DNA of 64,000 nucleotides from Psettodes erumei (GCA_016785225.1 JAFBJZ010000643.1:710001-774000); one strand, 5' to 3'; positions 47,122 to 60,100 are shown, numbered from the stretch's first letter. A program made the numbers and translations. Notes: generated by a model from the sequence alone, not told the origin.

Positions 47122-47188
47122 CCGTCCCCTCCGTCCCCCCACTCGTCCCCCCACTCGTCCCCCCTCTCGTCCCCCCTCTCGTCCCCCT
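47122..47188. repeat. 12-bp C-rich minisatellite
   Basis: Tandem units of the form CTCGTCCCCC(C/T)(A/C/T), about five copies, alternating CCCACTCGT and CCCTCTCGT. Confidence 0.85.
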
Positions 47189-49751
47189 GTCATAATGAGG
47201 ACGCAGCACATCGGTTACGCCGCGGCTCCGGAGGAGCAGATCACCATCAAGGGAGCACCAAGGATTTGACGCTTGGGATTCTGCCAAATGGGCAATTTAA
47301 TCAGAGGGCATTTTATGCACAGGAAGTATGTCAGCCTCCTTGTTGGGGAGTGATTTATCCCGACCGTTATATTGGGCAGGCCGCTCCAGACCTCGATTGA
47401 TTGCAGCCTTGGGCAAAGAAGTATATGGCGAATCTTTTAAGCGGCTTCTCCGCTTTGTCTTTGTGCGTAACGGCTAACGTGAGGTCGTGTACGTGGACGA
47501 GTCTCACACTGTCTGATGTCTCAGTTTCACACGGCGTCGTGTGGTCGCTAATCTATTCATCTGTATTTGATAGAAGCGTCCGGTCGTGGTCGTCCTCAGG
47601 CCTCATGATGTGGATGAAAGTTTCAGTAAATAAAGAGGAAACAGGAAGTGACCTTGTGCTGAACTCTACGCGAGCAGAAATCGTGAAATCTGGATTTTTA
47701 AAGCCGAGCGGGATGAGCTGCAAACGGTTCTCTCTGACTGAGTCTGCAAGTTGATTTATATTTACCCGGGATTAACAGAAAATATCCGCGCACGTCTTCG
47801 TCTCTTCGAGAAGGTGGAGGAAGCTGCGTGACCGAGCGTTTCGCTGCAGCTCTGACTTCGTTCCAACTGCGGCACCTAAATGCCAGGATTAGCTAAAAGA
47901 TGGTGGATCTGAGCCTGGGACAATTCATCCGCACTCCCACCCACCGCTCTGCAGCAGCCAACAGATTAACGTTACAGTTCGCTTGTTGTTTTTTGGTTGT
48001 TTTGTTTGTTGTTTTTTTTTGCAAAAGATAAATTGGTTTTCACCAGGTCTGGTCTTCTCATCTGGACCGGTGTCCGCACAGAAACACCGTGCTCGGTGTA
48101 AAGATTTAAGATCCAGGAATTAGGAATAAAGTGGGAGGCGGCTCACAGCCCAGAAAGAGATTAAGAAAAAAAAAAAGAAGAAGAAGAAAGTCAGAGCAGG
48201 TAAGAGGCAGAACACAAAGCATGGACACATCACACACCTGATGGATTGGCCAGGGAGGGGGACAGGTGGCAGTAGGGAGTGGGATGTATAATTTAATCTG
48301 AATTATTGTTGAGGATGTTTCATCTGAGAGGTGGGGGGGTTAATGAACCTCTAGTTTTTGAGGTTTGGAGTTTCTGTCCGAGCTTGTTGGACGTGAAGGA
48401 GGAGGAGGACGGTCACGGCAGGTTTTTGTTCCGCTTTATTTCTTCTATTTTCCTTCACTCCCTTTAAACTGCCGTCACTTTCTTTTCCACCGTACGTCCA
48501 TTTCCTCCACTTTTCCTCCTCGCTGCGTTCTTCTTTTCATCCATTTTCTTTACGTCCTCACTTCTTCTTCTTCTCTCTCTCTCTCAGCGCCGACATTTCT
48601 GCCGTTTCGCCTCGCTGCGTCCTCCTCGCTGTGATCTGAAAAATCCTCTCCCGGTATCTTTGCTCGCGCCTGTTTTCACTCATGACAGATCTGAGCATCA
48701 CTTCTTCTTCGTCTCCTTCCACAAAACAAACCTGAGGTCTTTCGACCCGCCTCCGCGCCCAGAGCTCGCCGTCTCCCATCATCCCCTCTGACGGCGCCGT
48801 CAGATGAGACGACCTAATTTGTCGCATGGCATGGGCGCCGCGCTGAGACTAATTCCCTTCCCTCATTTATTTGCGCTATTATTAATGTTGCAGACGGAGC
48901 ACTTTGCTTGACGTCTCAACTCCCTCCTCGTTTCGGGAAGCGGCGCTTCACGCCCGCCGAGCGCGTCGGAGCCAGACCCGACCCCAGCGGATCCGTCGCC
49001 GTGACCCACTTCCGCCGCTCGGGTGTGAATACTCCGGCGCGACACGTCTGTCGCTCTCTGTCGGCCATCTTTACTTTCTTCACACGCAAACAATCACGTC
49101 TGCCCTCGTTTTCCCTTTTCGTCCGCGTCTGACGTCACTGGATCAGGAAAAGAGATTAAAGAAAACTAAGTCAATCTGTTTTATTGATGCAGCACGTTTC
49201 TTTACCTGTAAAAAAAAAAAATGCAGGTGACTTCAAAAAATATATGCAGCAACAAGTAACGGCAATAAAATCAACCAACAACTCCCCTCAGACGCACCAG
49301 CAGAGATATACGCCAACACGCGCCGGCGCTGATCGTAAATCTAAATAAATAAACTTTATAATAAGCAACATAAAGAAAGAAAAACAGGAAGCAGATGAAA
49401 TAAATCTGGTTCAGCGTGTCTGCAGCCACAGAGGCAAACAATTAGTATAATCCCATTTGTCACAGCCGCGCTGACGTACACTTTCTTTATCTCCATTCCA
49501 CATGCCACGTGCAAACGCACACAGCCTGTCATTAGTATTCATGCGACAAAAAAAAAAAAGGGTTTGAGTCGACAAAGTCGGACACGACTGCAACAATGAC
49601 GTAGAGACTGAGTTATGGGAGATCATAAACTGGCCAGGTGACATTTCTACCTGTCCAGCTTCTATTCTGATTGGTTAAATAGTCTATATGAGGGGAAACT
49701 GTAAATAAAGATGGACGACATGACGCCTCCCCAAAGGTGGAGCCCTCGGTG

Positions 49752-49765
49752 GCGCCCCCTGGTGG
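49752..49765 (-). promoter_or_regulatory. CTCF-like motif
   Basis: The minus strand reads CCACCAGGGGGCGC, a canonical CTCF core with GC-rich flanks. Confidence 0.45.
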
Positions 49766-49870
49766 CTGGCTCCTTATCAACGTTAAACCAAACCCGCCAT
49801 CTTTCTCTCAACCTCAAAGTGCTTTTAAAAGTTGGAAAAGTTGCAGCTCTTCCTTCCCCCAGACAAACTG

Positions 49871-49920
49871 GAGGGGGTGGAGGTGGGACGGGGGTGGAGG
49901 TGGGGGCGGGTGGGGGCGGG
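49871..49920 (+). other. G-rich tract, potential quadruplex
   Basis: Six or more runs of three to five G lie within 50 bases (GGGGGTGGAGGTGGGACGGGG and onward). Confidence 0.6.
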
Positions 49921-50837
49921 AAACTTTTGTCTTTCAGCACTGCAGCCGACAGCTGGTTCTGCCAGCGAAACCTTTTAATATTTTCTTCTTGCACGCAGGA
50001 GGTCCCGGGGGCCGTCGCACTGCAGCAGGTGCCAGAAGTCCATAAAAAAAAAAAAAAATAATAAAAATGGAGGAACACACCCACCCCGACTGCACCACCA
50101 CACAAACAAACACACACACAAAAGTGCACACACTCCCGTGATCCCGGCGCTGTTGTTCTGTTCCAGCCACTTTAATTGGGGATTTGAGCCAGGCTCTTGT
50201 CTTTCTCGCTGTGACCGACTAAAAATAGCTCTTTGACAAGTGTCAGAAAACCCAGGCGAGCTCCGCCCGCGGATTCTGTGTCGGATGAGTCGCTTCCTGC
50301 TGGGATTCGTCGCTCGGGGCGTCCGAAACCAGAGAGGACAAAGGTTGTCGTCCCCCCTGTTTCATGCACCTGTTGCAATTCACAGGAAGTCTTCGTCTGC
50401 CTGGCACAATTTTCACATTGTGCTGATTGAAATACAAAAAAAAAAAAAAATGTCCTTCCTGCAGCTAATGGAGCCGTAATGCGGGCGAGAGGCAAAGCTA
50501 AAAGTTAACTGCGAATCATCTTTGCCTCCGGCAGAAGACGATGCTATGAGTCAGGTCGATGAGCGCAGGTCGGCAGTTTTACGGACCAGAAACCAACGCT
50601 GGAAACATTTCATCCGAGCTTCTGGCCCGGCGAGCGTTGTAATTGCGCAGCTATAAAAAAAAAACACCCGGGTGGCTGCGCAGAACGCCCAACGAAATCA
50701 TCTCTTGGATTGTTTTTTTAAATTACGAACATTATCCTTTCGCAATCACGACCGCCGGGAGAGACGTAAAAGCAACAGGCGCAGAGCCGAGCAGAGGAGA
50801 AATCTGCAGCTGCGCTCTGTTGCTGCAGAAACATGCA

Positions 50838-50881
50838 GGGAGGGGTGGAGGTGGTGGAGGTGGGGGTGTGGGTGGGGGTGG
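50838..50881 (+). other. G-rich tract, potential quadruplex
   Basis: Repeated GGTGGAGGTGG and GGGGGTG runs. Confidence 0.55.
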
Positions 50882-51595
50882 AAAGCGTCCGCAGATTGAT
50901 GTAAGGCGATAAGGGCCCCAGCCCGAGACGCTTGATGAGTTCTTTCTCAGGACGGGGCTGAGACAGAGAGCGCACTGAGGAAATTAATTCAAAGAATTAA
51001 GCGACATTTGGACTTCGCCCAGAAGACGTTACATCCGACGCTGTTTGCATTTTGGCAGCGTAGCCGGTTCATTAGGTAAGAGCAGCGGTTGTTTTTGTTT
51101 TCAGGCTGTCGAGTATCTGGCCACAACTTTGACTTCGCAAAAACCAAGGAATGACCAGATGGTGCGACTTCTCCTAAACTACTCTCTTATCAAACTGCAC
51201 TGAAACAGAAAAATGATCGATGGACTTCCCAGAAAGAAGATTACAGCTAAGAAAAAGCTAATTGTGTAATATCATGACACACGGCTGAAAAAAAGATTCC
51301 CCAAACCAACATAACAACAGACGATGTAATGACCAAACAAAAAAGGCACATTATGACTAAACCGCAGAAATAACCTCTAAAAAGTGTTTTGACAGCTAAA
51401 TAACTGACATCACATCGCACAATATCACGATGAGTTTTACACGTTAACACAACAGTCGTGGCCGACTCACGTTAGCGCCTCATTTCATTTCGTTTTCACG
51501 AATTCATGCATCTTTTTGTTGTTGGTTCATTTTAGGAGTTTCCTGCCTGTAGCTGACGACGTTACACAACATGAACACGCACAAGCTAGTTCCTA

Positions 51596-51613
51596 AAAAG
51601 ATGGCGGCCGCCG
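51596..51613 (+). promoter_or_regulatory. YY1-like motif in CpG-rich patch
   Basis: AAAAAGATGGCGGCCGCC contains the YY1 core AAGATGGCGGC, followed by CpG-rich DNA to about 51900. It could mark an alternative internal promoter. No exon is proven. Confidence 0.35.
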
Positions 51614-52330
51614 TCCTCCGCCCTCAGTCGAGGCCGCGACACAAATAGAAACAACAACAACAACAACAAAGCAGCTGTGCGTAATAGAAAATATTTAGTG
51701 TAATTATCGCGGTAACTCGACTCCGCCCCGTTATTTCGCTCCACCTTCTAACTCGACGGGGGTCGAGGGGTCGCGACCCGCGGTGGCCGCCGCGTAGCTT
51801 TGCGACGTGTGCGGAGTCATCAAAGGAGGAGCGACCCCGGCGTCCCTGATTGGCTGGGAGGCTGGGAGGGCTGGAGCAGCCCCGCCTTAGATATCACACA
51901 CCTGTCGGTCTCTGTCTCTCACGGGTTGGCTCCGGGGGAGGGAACACATTTAAATCCCATGTATTACGCACAGATGGAAAAAATGAAGGCGACTCATTCT
52001 GCAAATAAAAAAAGCAAATATCTGTTTACGTTTTGAATTCCATGAAGGACGGAGGTCGAGAAACGGATCTGAAAGGGCGGTGAGACCGTCGCGGGGACTT
52101 TAGAAGAAAATAATCCCAGAAGACGATGATGTTTCGCATCATTTTTAAAAGGAAGCATCAACTCGCAAAAGCAAGTAAAAAGTAAAAACTTCTAGATTAA
52201 GATTTTTTTTTTTTTTTTTACAGATTGTCACGAGCTGAAGTTTAGCGAAAGGCCGTTTAGCGGCGTGGGTCTGCGCTGTATATCGGTATATAACAGGAGC
52301 CCTAAGAGCACGAATGTGGTGGGTTGAGTC

Positions 52331-52376
52331 ACCCCCCCCCCCCACCACCACCCACCCCCCCCCACCCCCACCCCCA
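52331..52376 (-). other. C-rich tract (quadruplex potential on minus strand)
   Basis: C10 followed by four more C-runs separated by A or ACCA. Confidence 0.55.
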
Positions 52377-52548
52377 GCCAGTATAAGAGGCTGTTTGTAT
52401 GAGGAGCAGGGATGAGACAAAGACTGTGCAGCTCTGGGACTGTCGACAACTCCGCCGCTCTGAGGCTGCGGCGAGGGCGAAGCCGGCGCTCTGGAAAAAA
52501 ACCAAAAACTGTCTGATGGTGGAGGGTGAGAGGCTGCAGCTGCTGCAG

Positions 52549-52553
<5 letters not shown>

Positions 52554-52582
<29 letters not shown>
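52554..52582. repeat. (TC)n microsatellite
   Basis: About 14 TC units. Confidence 0.95.
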
Positions 52583-52585
<3 letters not shown>

Positions 52586-53937
52586 ATTTTGAAGTATTTT
52601 AGATTCTCGTCAGTGTATTTTTTTTGGGGAGGAAACGTACTTGTTGTGAAGGGAAACTTTTGCTTTTCATGTTCTGTGTTCCCGTGCAGCCGCGGGACGC
52701 CGTCGCTGCGATGTTGAGAATTAGAGTTGATTTTTCTGGGTTAGTCGCCTTTGTTGCACGTACTGCTGCAGCTCTCAGTGGTGGGTTTGTTGGAGAGGAA
52801 ATACATAATTTACAGATACTTTCACAGCACCTGTTTATTTAACCGGCGAGGCCAGACGCTGACAGAATAATGTAATTATATAATATTTCACCGAGCGATG
52901 ATTTATAACGGCGGGCCTGTTTTCAGGACTTCCTTTGGACTTGAAAAAGTCTGTTTTGATCCCGCCGTGTCGATTTGGTTTGGAGTATTGACGACTCTGT
53001 GGCTTCATTTTTTTTTTTTTTCTGTTTTTCAAAATCTTAACACTCCATGTCTGGAAGATAAAACTCAGCCAGTGTTTCAACAGCTCATTCAGACTCAGAT
53101 AAAATCCCCTCCATCCAGATTTCATCTCACTTTGGAACAAAGTTCTTAAAGGTACAAAAAAACCCTCTATACCGATAAATAAAAGATGTTTTTCTTTTTT
53201 ATTTTCAGAAACAGAATCTTGTGTAAGCTGGTTGGCCAAATTCTTTTTTTTTTTTAATCAATGGGCAGATGACATGTGGATTCTTCCAGGGGTGCTAAGT
53301 GCTGCTAATGGTTCTTCTCCAGTCGTTGGTGGGATAAAACATCCAGAGCAAAAAGTGAGACGTATTCTTCGATAATCGGTTAAGTAGGGATTTCGTTGTC
53401 TGCGGTGCAGCGATGTAGGCCGGCGGTAACATCTGCTTCACGCCGGATGCACTCTGTGTTCCAAAATGTGCCTTTTTTTTTTTTGTTGTGTCCCCCCTCA
53501 CATCAAACGACAAGACACAGCACAGCGAGGCGGGCAGCAAAACCTAATATAGGACACTGAAGTAGTTCCACCATGTCGAGTCAAATATCCAACTCAGAAG
53601 GCGAGAAGATCTTCATTTAAGTGCCGATCCTGCCTGAGCAGCTGGGACTAAATGAATCATTTAAACACGGCCTGTTTAAACTTAATTCATTGGGATTTCC
53701 AACCTGAGAGTTGGCGCGCCGAGTCGACCTGATGGGCGAGTTTTCTCGTGTCTGTTCGAGTCCAGAAAGAAAAAGCTGAAGCTCGTGGACATAGCGCCGC
53801 TACGAGATTGGGGATGATTTATATCCCGCCTCAGAGCCGAGTGGTTTTGGATGTTGTCTGGTGTTTGGCTGATAAAATTAATCTTTGCCCTTAACGCCAT
53901 TGTTTGACTCATTCTTCTGTCTCTCTGCTCCGTCCAG

Positions 53938-54141
53938 GCATGTTACTGAGGGAACCACATCTCTGCAGAGGACTTAACTCCAGCCGGACTCCAACTTGAC
54001 TGCCACTGGTTATGAAAATCTGCACACCGACACTGAAACGGTTCGTCTCTTTCACATTCGTCCGTCTTTTGGCTGCTATTTCTTTTATTACCCTGAAACA
54101 AAACATCAGAGCTCTTTGTGTCTTTTCAGGCAGGAGGTAAG
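53938..54141 (+). other. lingo4: LINGO 5'UTR / alternative acceptor region
   Basis: Two good acceptors precede the coding exon: CTCCGTCCAG ending at 53937 and TTTTCAG ending at 54129. Using the first retains about 190 bases of 5'UTR with short upstream ORFs. Using the second leaves only 12 bases before the ATG. Confidence 0.5.
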
Positions 54142-55956
54142 ATGTTTGTGGAGTCGGTCGTCCGATGGGGGGCGTGGAGCATCCTGCTCCAGTTTGGACT
54201 GGGCGTATCCGCAGGGGGTTGTCCTCCACGCTGCGTGTGCCGACCCGATGCTAAAGAAGTGATCTGCTCTGGCAAACATTTGAACTCGGTGCCAGAGGGC
54301 TTTTCCAGCGATGCCAGGCATTTGGATTTATCCCTCAATAAGATTAAGACTGTGGGGCGCCGCCAGTTCTCCAGCCTCCTGCAACTTCAGGAGTTGGACC
54401 TCAGTGATAATATAATCTCCATGATTGAGGTGGAGGCCTTCCAGGGCCTGCAGAGTCTCAGGACGCTTCGGATTAAGAATAACCGACTCAAGATCATCCC
54501 CGTCGGGGTGTTTTCTGGCCTGTTCAGCCTGCGCTTCCTGGATTTGAGCCAGAATGAGATTCTGGTCTTCCTGGACTACACCTTCAAAGAAATGGGGAAC
54601 TTGCAAACGCTGGAAGCCGGGGAGAACGACTTGGTGTTCATCTCGCAGCGGGCTTTCTTCGGCCTGCAGAATCTGCAGGAGCTCAACTTGGATCGCAGCA
54701 ACCTGACCTCCATCCCCACCGAGGCGTTTTCCCAGCTCCAGAGCCTGACGAGCCTTCGAATGCTGCGCCTCACCATCTCAACGCTGCCCAACAACGCTTT
54801 CCGACGACTCCACCGCCTGCGCAGCCTCCTGATCGCAAACTGGCCAGCGCTGGACACTATGGCAAGCAATAGCCTGATCGGTCTTAATCTGACCTCGCTC
54901 GTCATCAGCAGCTGCAACCTAAGCTCCGTTCCTTACTCAGCACTTCGTCACCTGGTTTACCTGCGCTTCCTGGACCTGTCCTACAACCCCATCACTGTAA
55001 TACAAGGTAATCTCTTAGGGGACCTCCTGAGGCTCCAGGAGTTACACCTAGCAGGGGGGAGCCTCCTACGAATAGAGCCGGGGGCCTTCAGGGGACTAGC
55101 CTACTTTCGCATCCTTAACGTGACATCCAATCAGCTCGCTACTTTGGAGGAGAGCGTCTTCCACTCTGTGGGGAACCTTCAGGTGCTGCGATTGGACGGG
55201 AATCCCCTAGCATGTGACTGCCGCCTTCTCTGGGTGGTTCGCCGCAGGTTGCGCTTGAACTTTGACGGACATCAGCCCACCTGTTCCTCTCCGGATGCGG
55301 TGAGACAGCGCGAGTTCAGAGACTTCTCGGAGAAGGAGCTCCCGAGGTTGTTCACCTGCCGGCCCGCTCGCGTTATGGACCGCAGGCCGCAGGAGGCCAG
55401 AGTGGAGGAGGGCACCACGGTCCTCTTCTCCTGTAAGGCCGACGGGGATCCGTTCCCGTCTATCACCTGGATCTCTTCCCACAAGAACGTGGTTTCTCCG
55501 ACAGGAAGAATCCGAGTTTTGCCCAACGGCACTCTCGAAGTGCGTTTTGCCCAAGTTCAGGACAGCGGCACGTATCAGTGCCTGGCGGGCAACGCGGCCG
55601 GCAACGACAGCCTGACGGTCGGCCTCTACGTGAAGGGCCTCCCGCGCAACCGAACCGTCCCGCTCTTCACGGAGGAGGGCTGGGCGGAGCCCTCAAACCC
55701 CCAAGCCGCCAACTCCTCCGCTCAAATGGCCAAGCCGTACCCGTTCGACGCGAAGACCCTGATCATCGCCACGACCATGGGCTTCCTGTCCTTCCTCAGC
55801 TCGGTGGCCATCTGTTTCGTCTTCATGTTCTTCTGGAGCCAGAGCAAAGGGCAGATCAAGCACACGGCCACCATTGACTTCGTCCCTCGGTCTTCCATGG
55901 GCGGAGGGGGAGGGGATGGAGGCGACGGTGGCAGGTTCACCATGAAGCTCATTTGA
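54142..55956 (+). CDS. lingo4: LINGO-family leucine-rich repeat and Ig transmembrane protein
   Basis: Type I membrane protein of neurons, 604 aa in a single coding exon, as in all LINGO genes. Signal peptide is about residues 1-24; the LRR N-cap is CPPRCVC (about 27-33). About twelve LRRs run to residue 350, then an LRR C-cap with NPLACDCRLLWVVRRR (from about 354) and an Ig domain with paired Cys (TTVLFSC, SGTYQCLAGN; about 410-500). A transmembrane helix (about 538-565, FLSFLSSVAICFVFMFFW) and a short tail ending RFTMKLI complete it. The membrane segment resembles LINGO4 (FLPFLTSVTLCF) more than LINGO1/3 (FLGVVLFC). The end in KLI and the linkage to cathepsins S/K (human 1q21) also favour LINGO4; LINGO3 is the alternative. 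The ATG at 54142 was chosen because the upstream in-frame codons lie in the intron acceptor. Confidence 0.93.
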   Translation: MFVESVVRWGAWSILLQFGLGVSAGGCPPRCVCRPDAKEVICSGKHLNSVPEGFSSDARHLDLSLNKIKTVGRRQFSSLLQLQELDLSDNIISMIEVEAFQGLQSLRTLRIKNNRLKIIPVGVFSGLFSLRFLDLSQNEILVFLDYTFKEMGNLQTLEAGENDLVFISQRAFFGLQNLQELNLDRSNLTSIPTEAFSQLQSLTSLRMLRLTISTLPNNAFRRLHRLRSLLIANWPALDTMASNSLIGLNLTSLVISSCNLSSVPYSALRHLVYLRFLDLSYNPITVIQGNLLGDLLRLQELHLAGGSLLRIEPGAFRGLAYFRILNVTSNQLATLEESVFHSVGNLQVLRLDGNPLACDCRLLWVVRRRLRLNFDGHQPTCSSPDAVRQREFRDFSEKELPRLFTCRPARVMDRRPQEARVEEGTTVLFSCKADGDPFPSITWISSHKNVVSPTGRIRVLPNGTLEVRFAQVQDSGTYQCLAGNAAGNDSLTVGLYVKGLPRNRTVPLFTEEGWAEPSNPQAANSSAQMAKPYPFDAKTLIIATTMGFLSFLSSVAICFVFMFFWSQSKGQIKHTATIDFVPRSSMGGGGGDGGDGGRFTMKLI

Positions 55957-56730
55957 AAGCCTTTGGGAAGGGGCGAGTTTCACTGCAACGTGCAACCCGG
56001 CCCGTTAGGACGCTCCAGCGTCGAGACCTCGGGCTCGTGTTCCTCCTCTTCTTGGTCGCGTCATCCAACTAATGAATATCTCATGATCCCAGAATAGAAC
56101 GGCATTCGCAGATCGTAGGCGGAGCTGCGCCGCGGTCGCTGTGCATTTGCTTTCAACAAGTCGTACTTTGAATAAGCGAGTGGCCGCTCGCTAGCACAGG
56201 TCTTTTTTTTTTTTTCTTTTAATTTACGTACCACGTAATAAGGACATTTTCACAGATTCGGGGATGGCACAGAGAGAGTTTGAGGTTTCATATATCAGGT
56301 GCTTAATGAATCACACGTGTTGTGTAAATGTGCTCAGCTTTAACGTCTTCACTTGCCAACACAAGCCGAGCGAACATTCGCCCGTTCCACCCCAGAGTTT
56401 GCTGTTTTCTGCTCGGACTGGTTGTACGACTTCGACGTGTGAATATGTGACTGTAAAGCTTTTGATACTTGCAGTAAATACAGGGGATAGACTCGCCAAA
56501 TACTTTCAACTGTATTGTTAATATTTGGAGGTTTTGGAGTTTCGCGTGAAAGGACTGATAGCATATCGTGATGTATATAGGAATGTGTCCTCCCCCATTT
56601 CGTACTAAAAAAAAAAAAAAAAAGGTCCAAATTGGATCAATCACTGTCTTTCTTTTGTACTTTATCACATAATGACATCAGACGAGTTTGTTCTTTGTTC
56701 CATCAGAGCATAAAATGATTTGTCATATTT

Positions 56731-56734
<4 letters not shown>

Positions 56735-56774
<40 letters not shown>
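56735..56774. repeat. (CA)n microsatellite
   Basis: Perfect CA run of about 20 units in the LINGO 3'UTR. Confidence 0.95.
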
Positions 56775-56775
<1 letters not shown>

Positions 56776-57027
56776 CTGCTTTTCTTTTTTCTCCGAACGC
56801 TGACGAACATGTGCCTCAGTTTCATTCTCACCATCGACAGAGAGAATGCTCACCAGATCACCGCTTAGCACCGTGTAAATATTTAGGTCAAGGGCGTCGC
56901 TTGTGCGTTCACTGTCGGTTTGATCACGTTCTGCGGATTAGCGTCACAAAAACACGCCGCGCTCTTGTTGTGCGTAAACGCGCGGATGCACCAAGCTTCA
57001 CGAAGCCGGGAAAGGAGGATGTAAACG

Positions 57028-57055
57028 ACACACACACACACACACACACACACAC
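57028..57055. repeat. (CA)n microsatellite
   Basis: Perfect CA run of about 14 units near the LINGO 3' end. Confidence 0.95.
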
Positions 57056-57135
57056 GCGGCTTTAAAAAGTTTGTTATCTTACACATAAATAACTGCTTTT
57101 TTCACTTAATGTTAATAAATTCATATATTTAAACC

Positions 57136-60100
57136 GACCCTGTGTGTCTCCGATGCTTTGAATCGTTTTGTGTAAAATATTCTGGGACGGCAAATCCAAT
57201 CACGTCAGTGGATCTTCATCTGAAATGATGCCATTGTTGGGAAATTGGCAAGCGACGGATACGTTTTTCTTGCATAACCAAAGCACTTAATCTCTTTGCT
57301 GTGAGTCCATTGTGTGTGTTTTTTTTTTTTTTTCAATTTGAGGCAGAAAGTGGCCTCGTTGCCCCGCGGGGAAGAAAACAAAGCGGCGGCTGGCGGTTAG
57401 CCACACAACTGTACGCATGTCTTCATTTTTTTTTTTTTTTAAATGGATGTTTCCCTACATCAGTACATTTACTGGCATTTCCTGCCGCGCATCCTTCACT
57501 GCTGACTCGCCGAATTCTGCACTCGAGGGTGAACATCCAAAACGTTAACCTACAAATTACCCGGGCGTCACCTTAGCACCGCTCAGGGGCCGGCAGTTCT
57601 GAGAGTGGATTCGCCGGACAGCAAATCATCTCGCCCGTCTTACGCAGTTGCCTGGAATAACCCAGAAAAAAAAAAAAACGAATAATCACGTGTATGAGCA
57701 GAGATTTAAACCCCTTTTGGATTACCTCTGCATGTCTCAATCTGTTATATAGGTCTGTCTGGCGGGTGCTATCCTCCGACCCAGCTTGGCCTGTCATATT
57801 ATCTATTTTAATACAACTATTTGCTCCCATTGGACACAAAGCCAAAGGGGCAGATTAGATTGGTGTGTATAAGCCAACCCCACACACACACACACACAGA
57901 CACACACACACACACTGAGATCACTATGGTAGTCTTCGCATCTGCTGTTGTGTTAGTTTCTCTGCCAAGGAGGGGAACACGAGACGCGTCTCACGTTTGC
58001 GTCCGGAGTCGAGCGCCTGAATTAAAAAGCAGGAAACAGCAAAAAGGTGGAGAAGACGCATCATCACGCGGCCACAGGTCGAAAAGCTAAAGGGTTTGAG
58101 TTTATCAATGCATCCCAGTCTTGGTTTACAGGGTTTGTAAGTCAATGTTATATAATTATAAATGCATAAAAAGTGAGTTAAATATCTGCCAAATGCTATT
58201 TATCAGTTAATATTAAGCCCGTACAGTACAGATCCATCCATCACACCCACTGGTCGTAAACATGAACACAGGTTAAGACCTGAGGCCAGACGTGTTTGAC
58301 AAATAAAGTTGTTTTTCCTAACATGATCCTGTCCCAGGTGCTGTTTTCTGTTAGCACGTCGGCTCTGAAGTTTATTTCCTCGTGAAGCGACTGAGCTGGT
58401 TGTTCAGTCCGGGGTGGGGGGGTTGGTAAGAGGGATTCTTTTTTTGTGTCGCGTCCTGGTTTCCCTCTAAGCTGCGTGTTACGTTATTGGAAAATTTGGA
58501 CATGTCGGTGGCACCGGAGAAAAAAGAAAGTCGGGGAATGAGCAAAGATGTCAGGTTATAATCCCTTTTGGGGATAAACTCCACCGAATTTCAAGGTCCA
58601 ACCCTGAACCAAAGCTGTGAGCGTCGAGCCACAAGGTGAATTTTTTTGTATATGTAGGTGGTAATTTATCAGCTGCTCATAAAACCCTGCAGGATGCATG
58701 TCTCACTAAATAAATAAATCAATAACTTATGTTTCTACTTTTATATTTCACAGCACCTTGCTCCATCACTTCGACGCTGAGATAGCGGCTAAAAAAAAAA
58801 AGATATTTTTATTCCTCGTCTTGCGTGCGACGTCGCTGCATACTGTACAGTCCAGGGCTTCGTGTTAATTTGCAGCCTGATTGGTGTGAAGGTACGAGGA
58901 GATTTTCTTAACCCGCGTCTGCAAACACATAAATCCACGTTTAATGAGCGCTGATCCTGTTACCATCTTATCCCTTCATGCATATGCTTCACTTCGGTAT
59001 GTTTATCTGTGTATTTTCAGGCCTGTCGATCAAAGGGGCCCAGTGTTTCAGCGTTGGGGGCGACTGTGGAGATTTTGGATAATAAACTCATATTGTTGTG
59101 TATTTGGTTCATTGCCTTCCTCCTGAATCTGACCGAGTCAGGCGAGAGCAGAGACTCTGACGACTCAGGCCTGGATGGAAACACCTGCTTTTTGCTGCCA
59201 TCTAATGGTTGAAGCTTCACCCGGTGATAATAAAGACGAATGACATCACTGCTGACTGACTTGTGTTTTTTTTTTTTTAAATCACCATGAAGATGAGATG
59301 GGAGAAGGGAAAGGAGAGATCACTGCTGTGACTCAAAACATCAAACTGATACTTAAATATCCACGTTTATTGATCCGTCACACGCTGACACAGACGTGCA
59401 CTGCTGCCAGACGCTAATTTGGGCCAATCTGGTCCAGAACCTAAGCCAGATAACAAGGGAACAGAGCCAAATATATAATCTGTACGCAGGTTAGTCTTAG
59501 GTTTATTAAGAATTCATTTTGGACGTCAAAGGTCTTTGAGATTTACTGAAACATGGGCGTATCCTGTGAGAGCCTCTTTCCCAAAGGAGCAAAAAAACCC
59601 AGGAATATCTGGATCTCAGGAAGCTCGGCGCTCCCGAGCCTCTCATCTAAAAACCCGGAGGACGAAGACGCAGAGAGCAATCTAGTGAAAATGGAAGCAT
59701 CTGTTTGGTTACCATCCACCAGAGTGGCTCAATTTTTCAAATTTGAGTCAATTAAGTCAAACAAATGCAAGCGCAGCAGCCAAAGTGCTGATTCCTCCCC
59801 TGTTCAGGCTCTCAGGCGCTATTGACACATATTGATTAAACATTAGAGCAGAAGCAGTTTGCTGAGGCAATATCATTATTGGCTGTTGTTGTGAAGGCTT
59901 GTGTGCAAACATTAAAACAGGCCGGAGAGTGGCCTTCGCCGTTAATCTGCCATCTAATCTGAAATTAGGAGATGTGCCCTTGGGTTAGGGTTCGTCCGTC
60001 CATGACGTGACACCAACATGTGTTTGATCTTAAAGGCTGCACCAGATTAACTTGGTTGCCATGATGTGATGATGATTAAGCCGGATTATAAAAATGATGC

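Larger units (their letters stand above)
46433..53937 (+). other. Candidate LINGO intron 1
   Basis: About 7.5 kb between the donor after 46432 and a strong acceptor at 53937. No coding exon was recognised. It contains microsatellites, a 12-bp minisatellite, G-rich tracts, a CTCF-like site and a YY1-like site. Confidence 0.45.
55957..57135 (+). other. lingo4: LINGO 3'UTR
   Basis: Noncoding sequence after the stop, ending with AATAAA at 57114-57119. It contains a genomic A17 run and two CA repeats. The extent is inferred from the polyA signal. Confidence 0.5.

Noticed and set aside
54118..54141. Extension of the LINGO CDS upstream of 54142
   Set aside because: The in-frame codons pass through a pyrimidine-rich splice acceptor (TCTTTTCAG) and lack an ATG; the ATG at 54142 gives a proper signal peptide.
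55207..55995. Antisense and alternate-frame ORFs inside the LINGO exon
   Set aside because: They are shadows of a GC-rich coding exon with no similarity or splice context.
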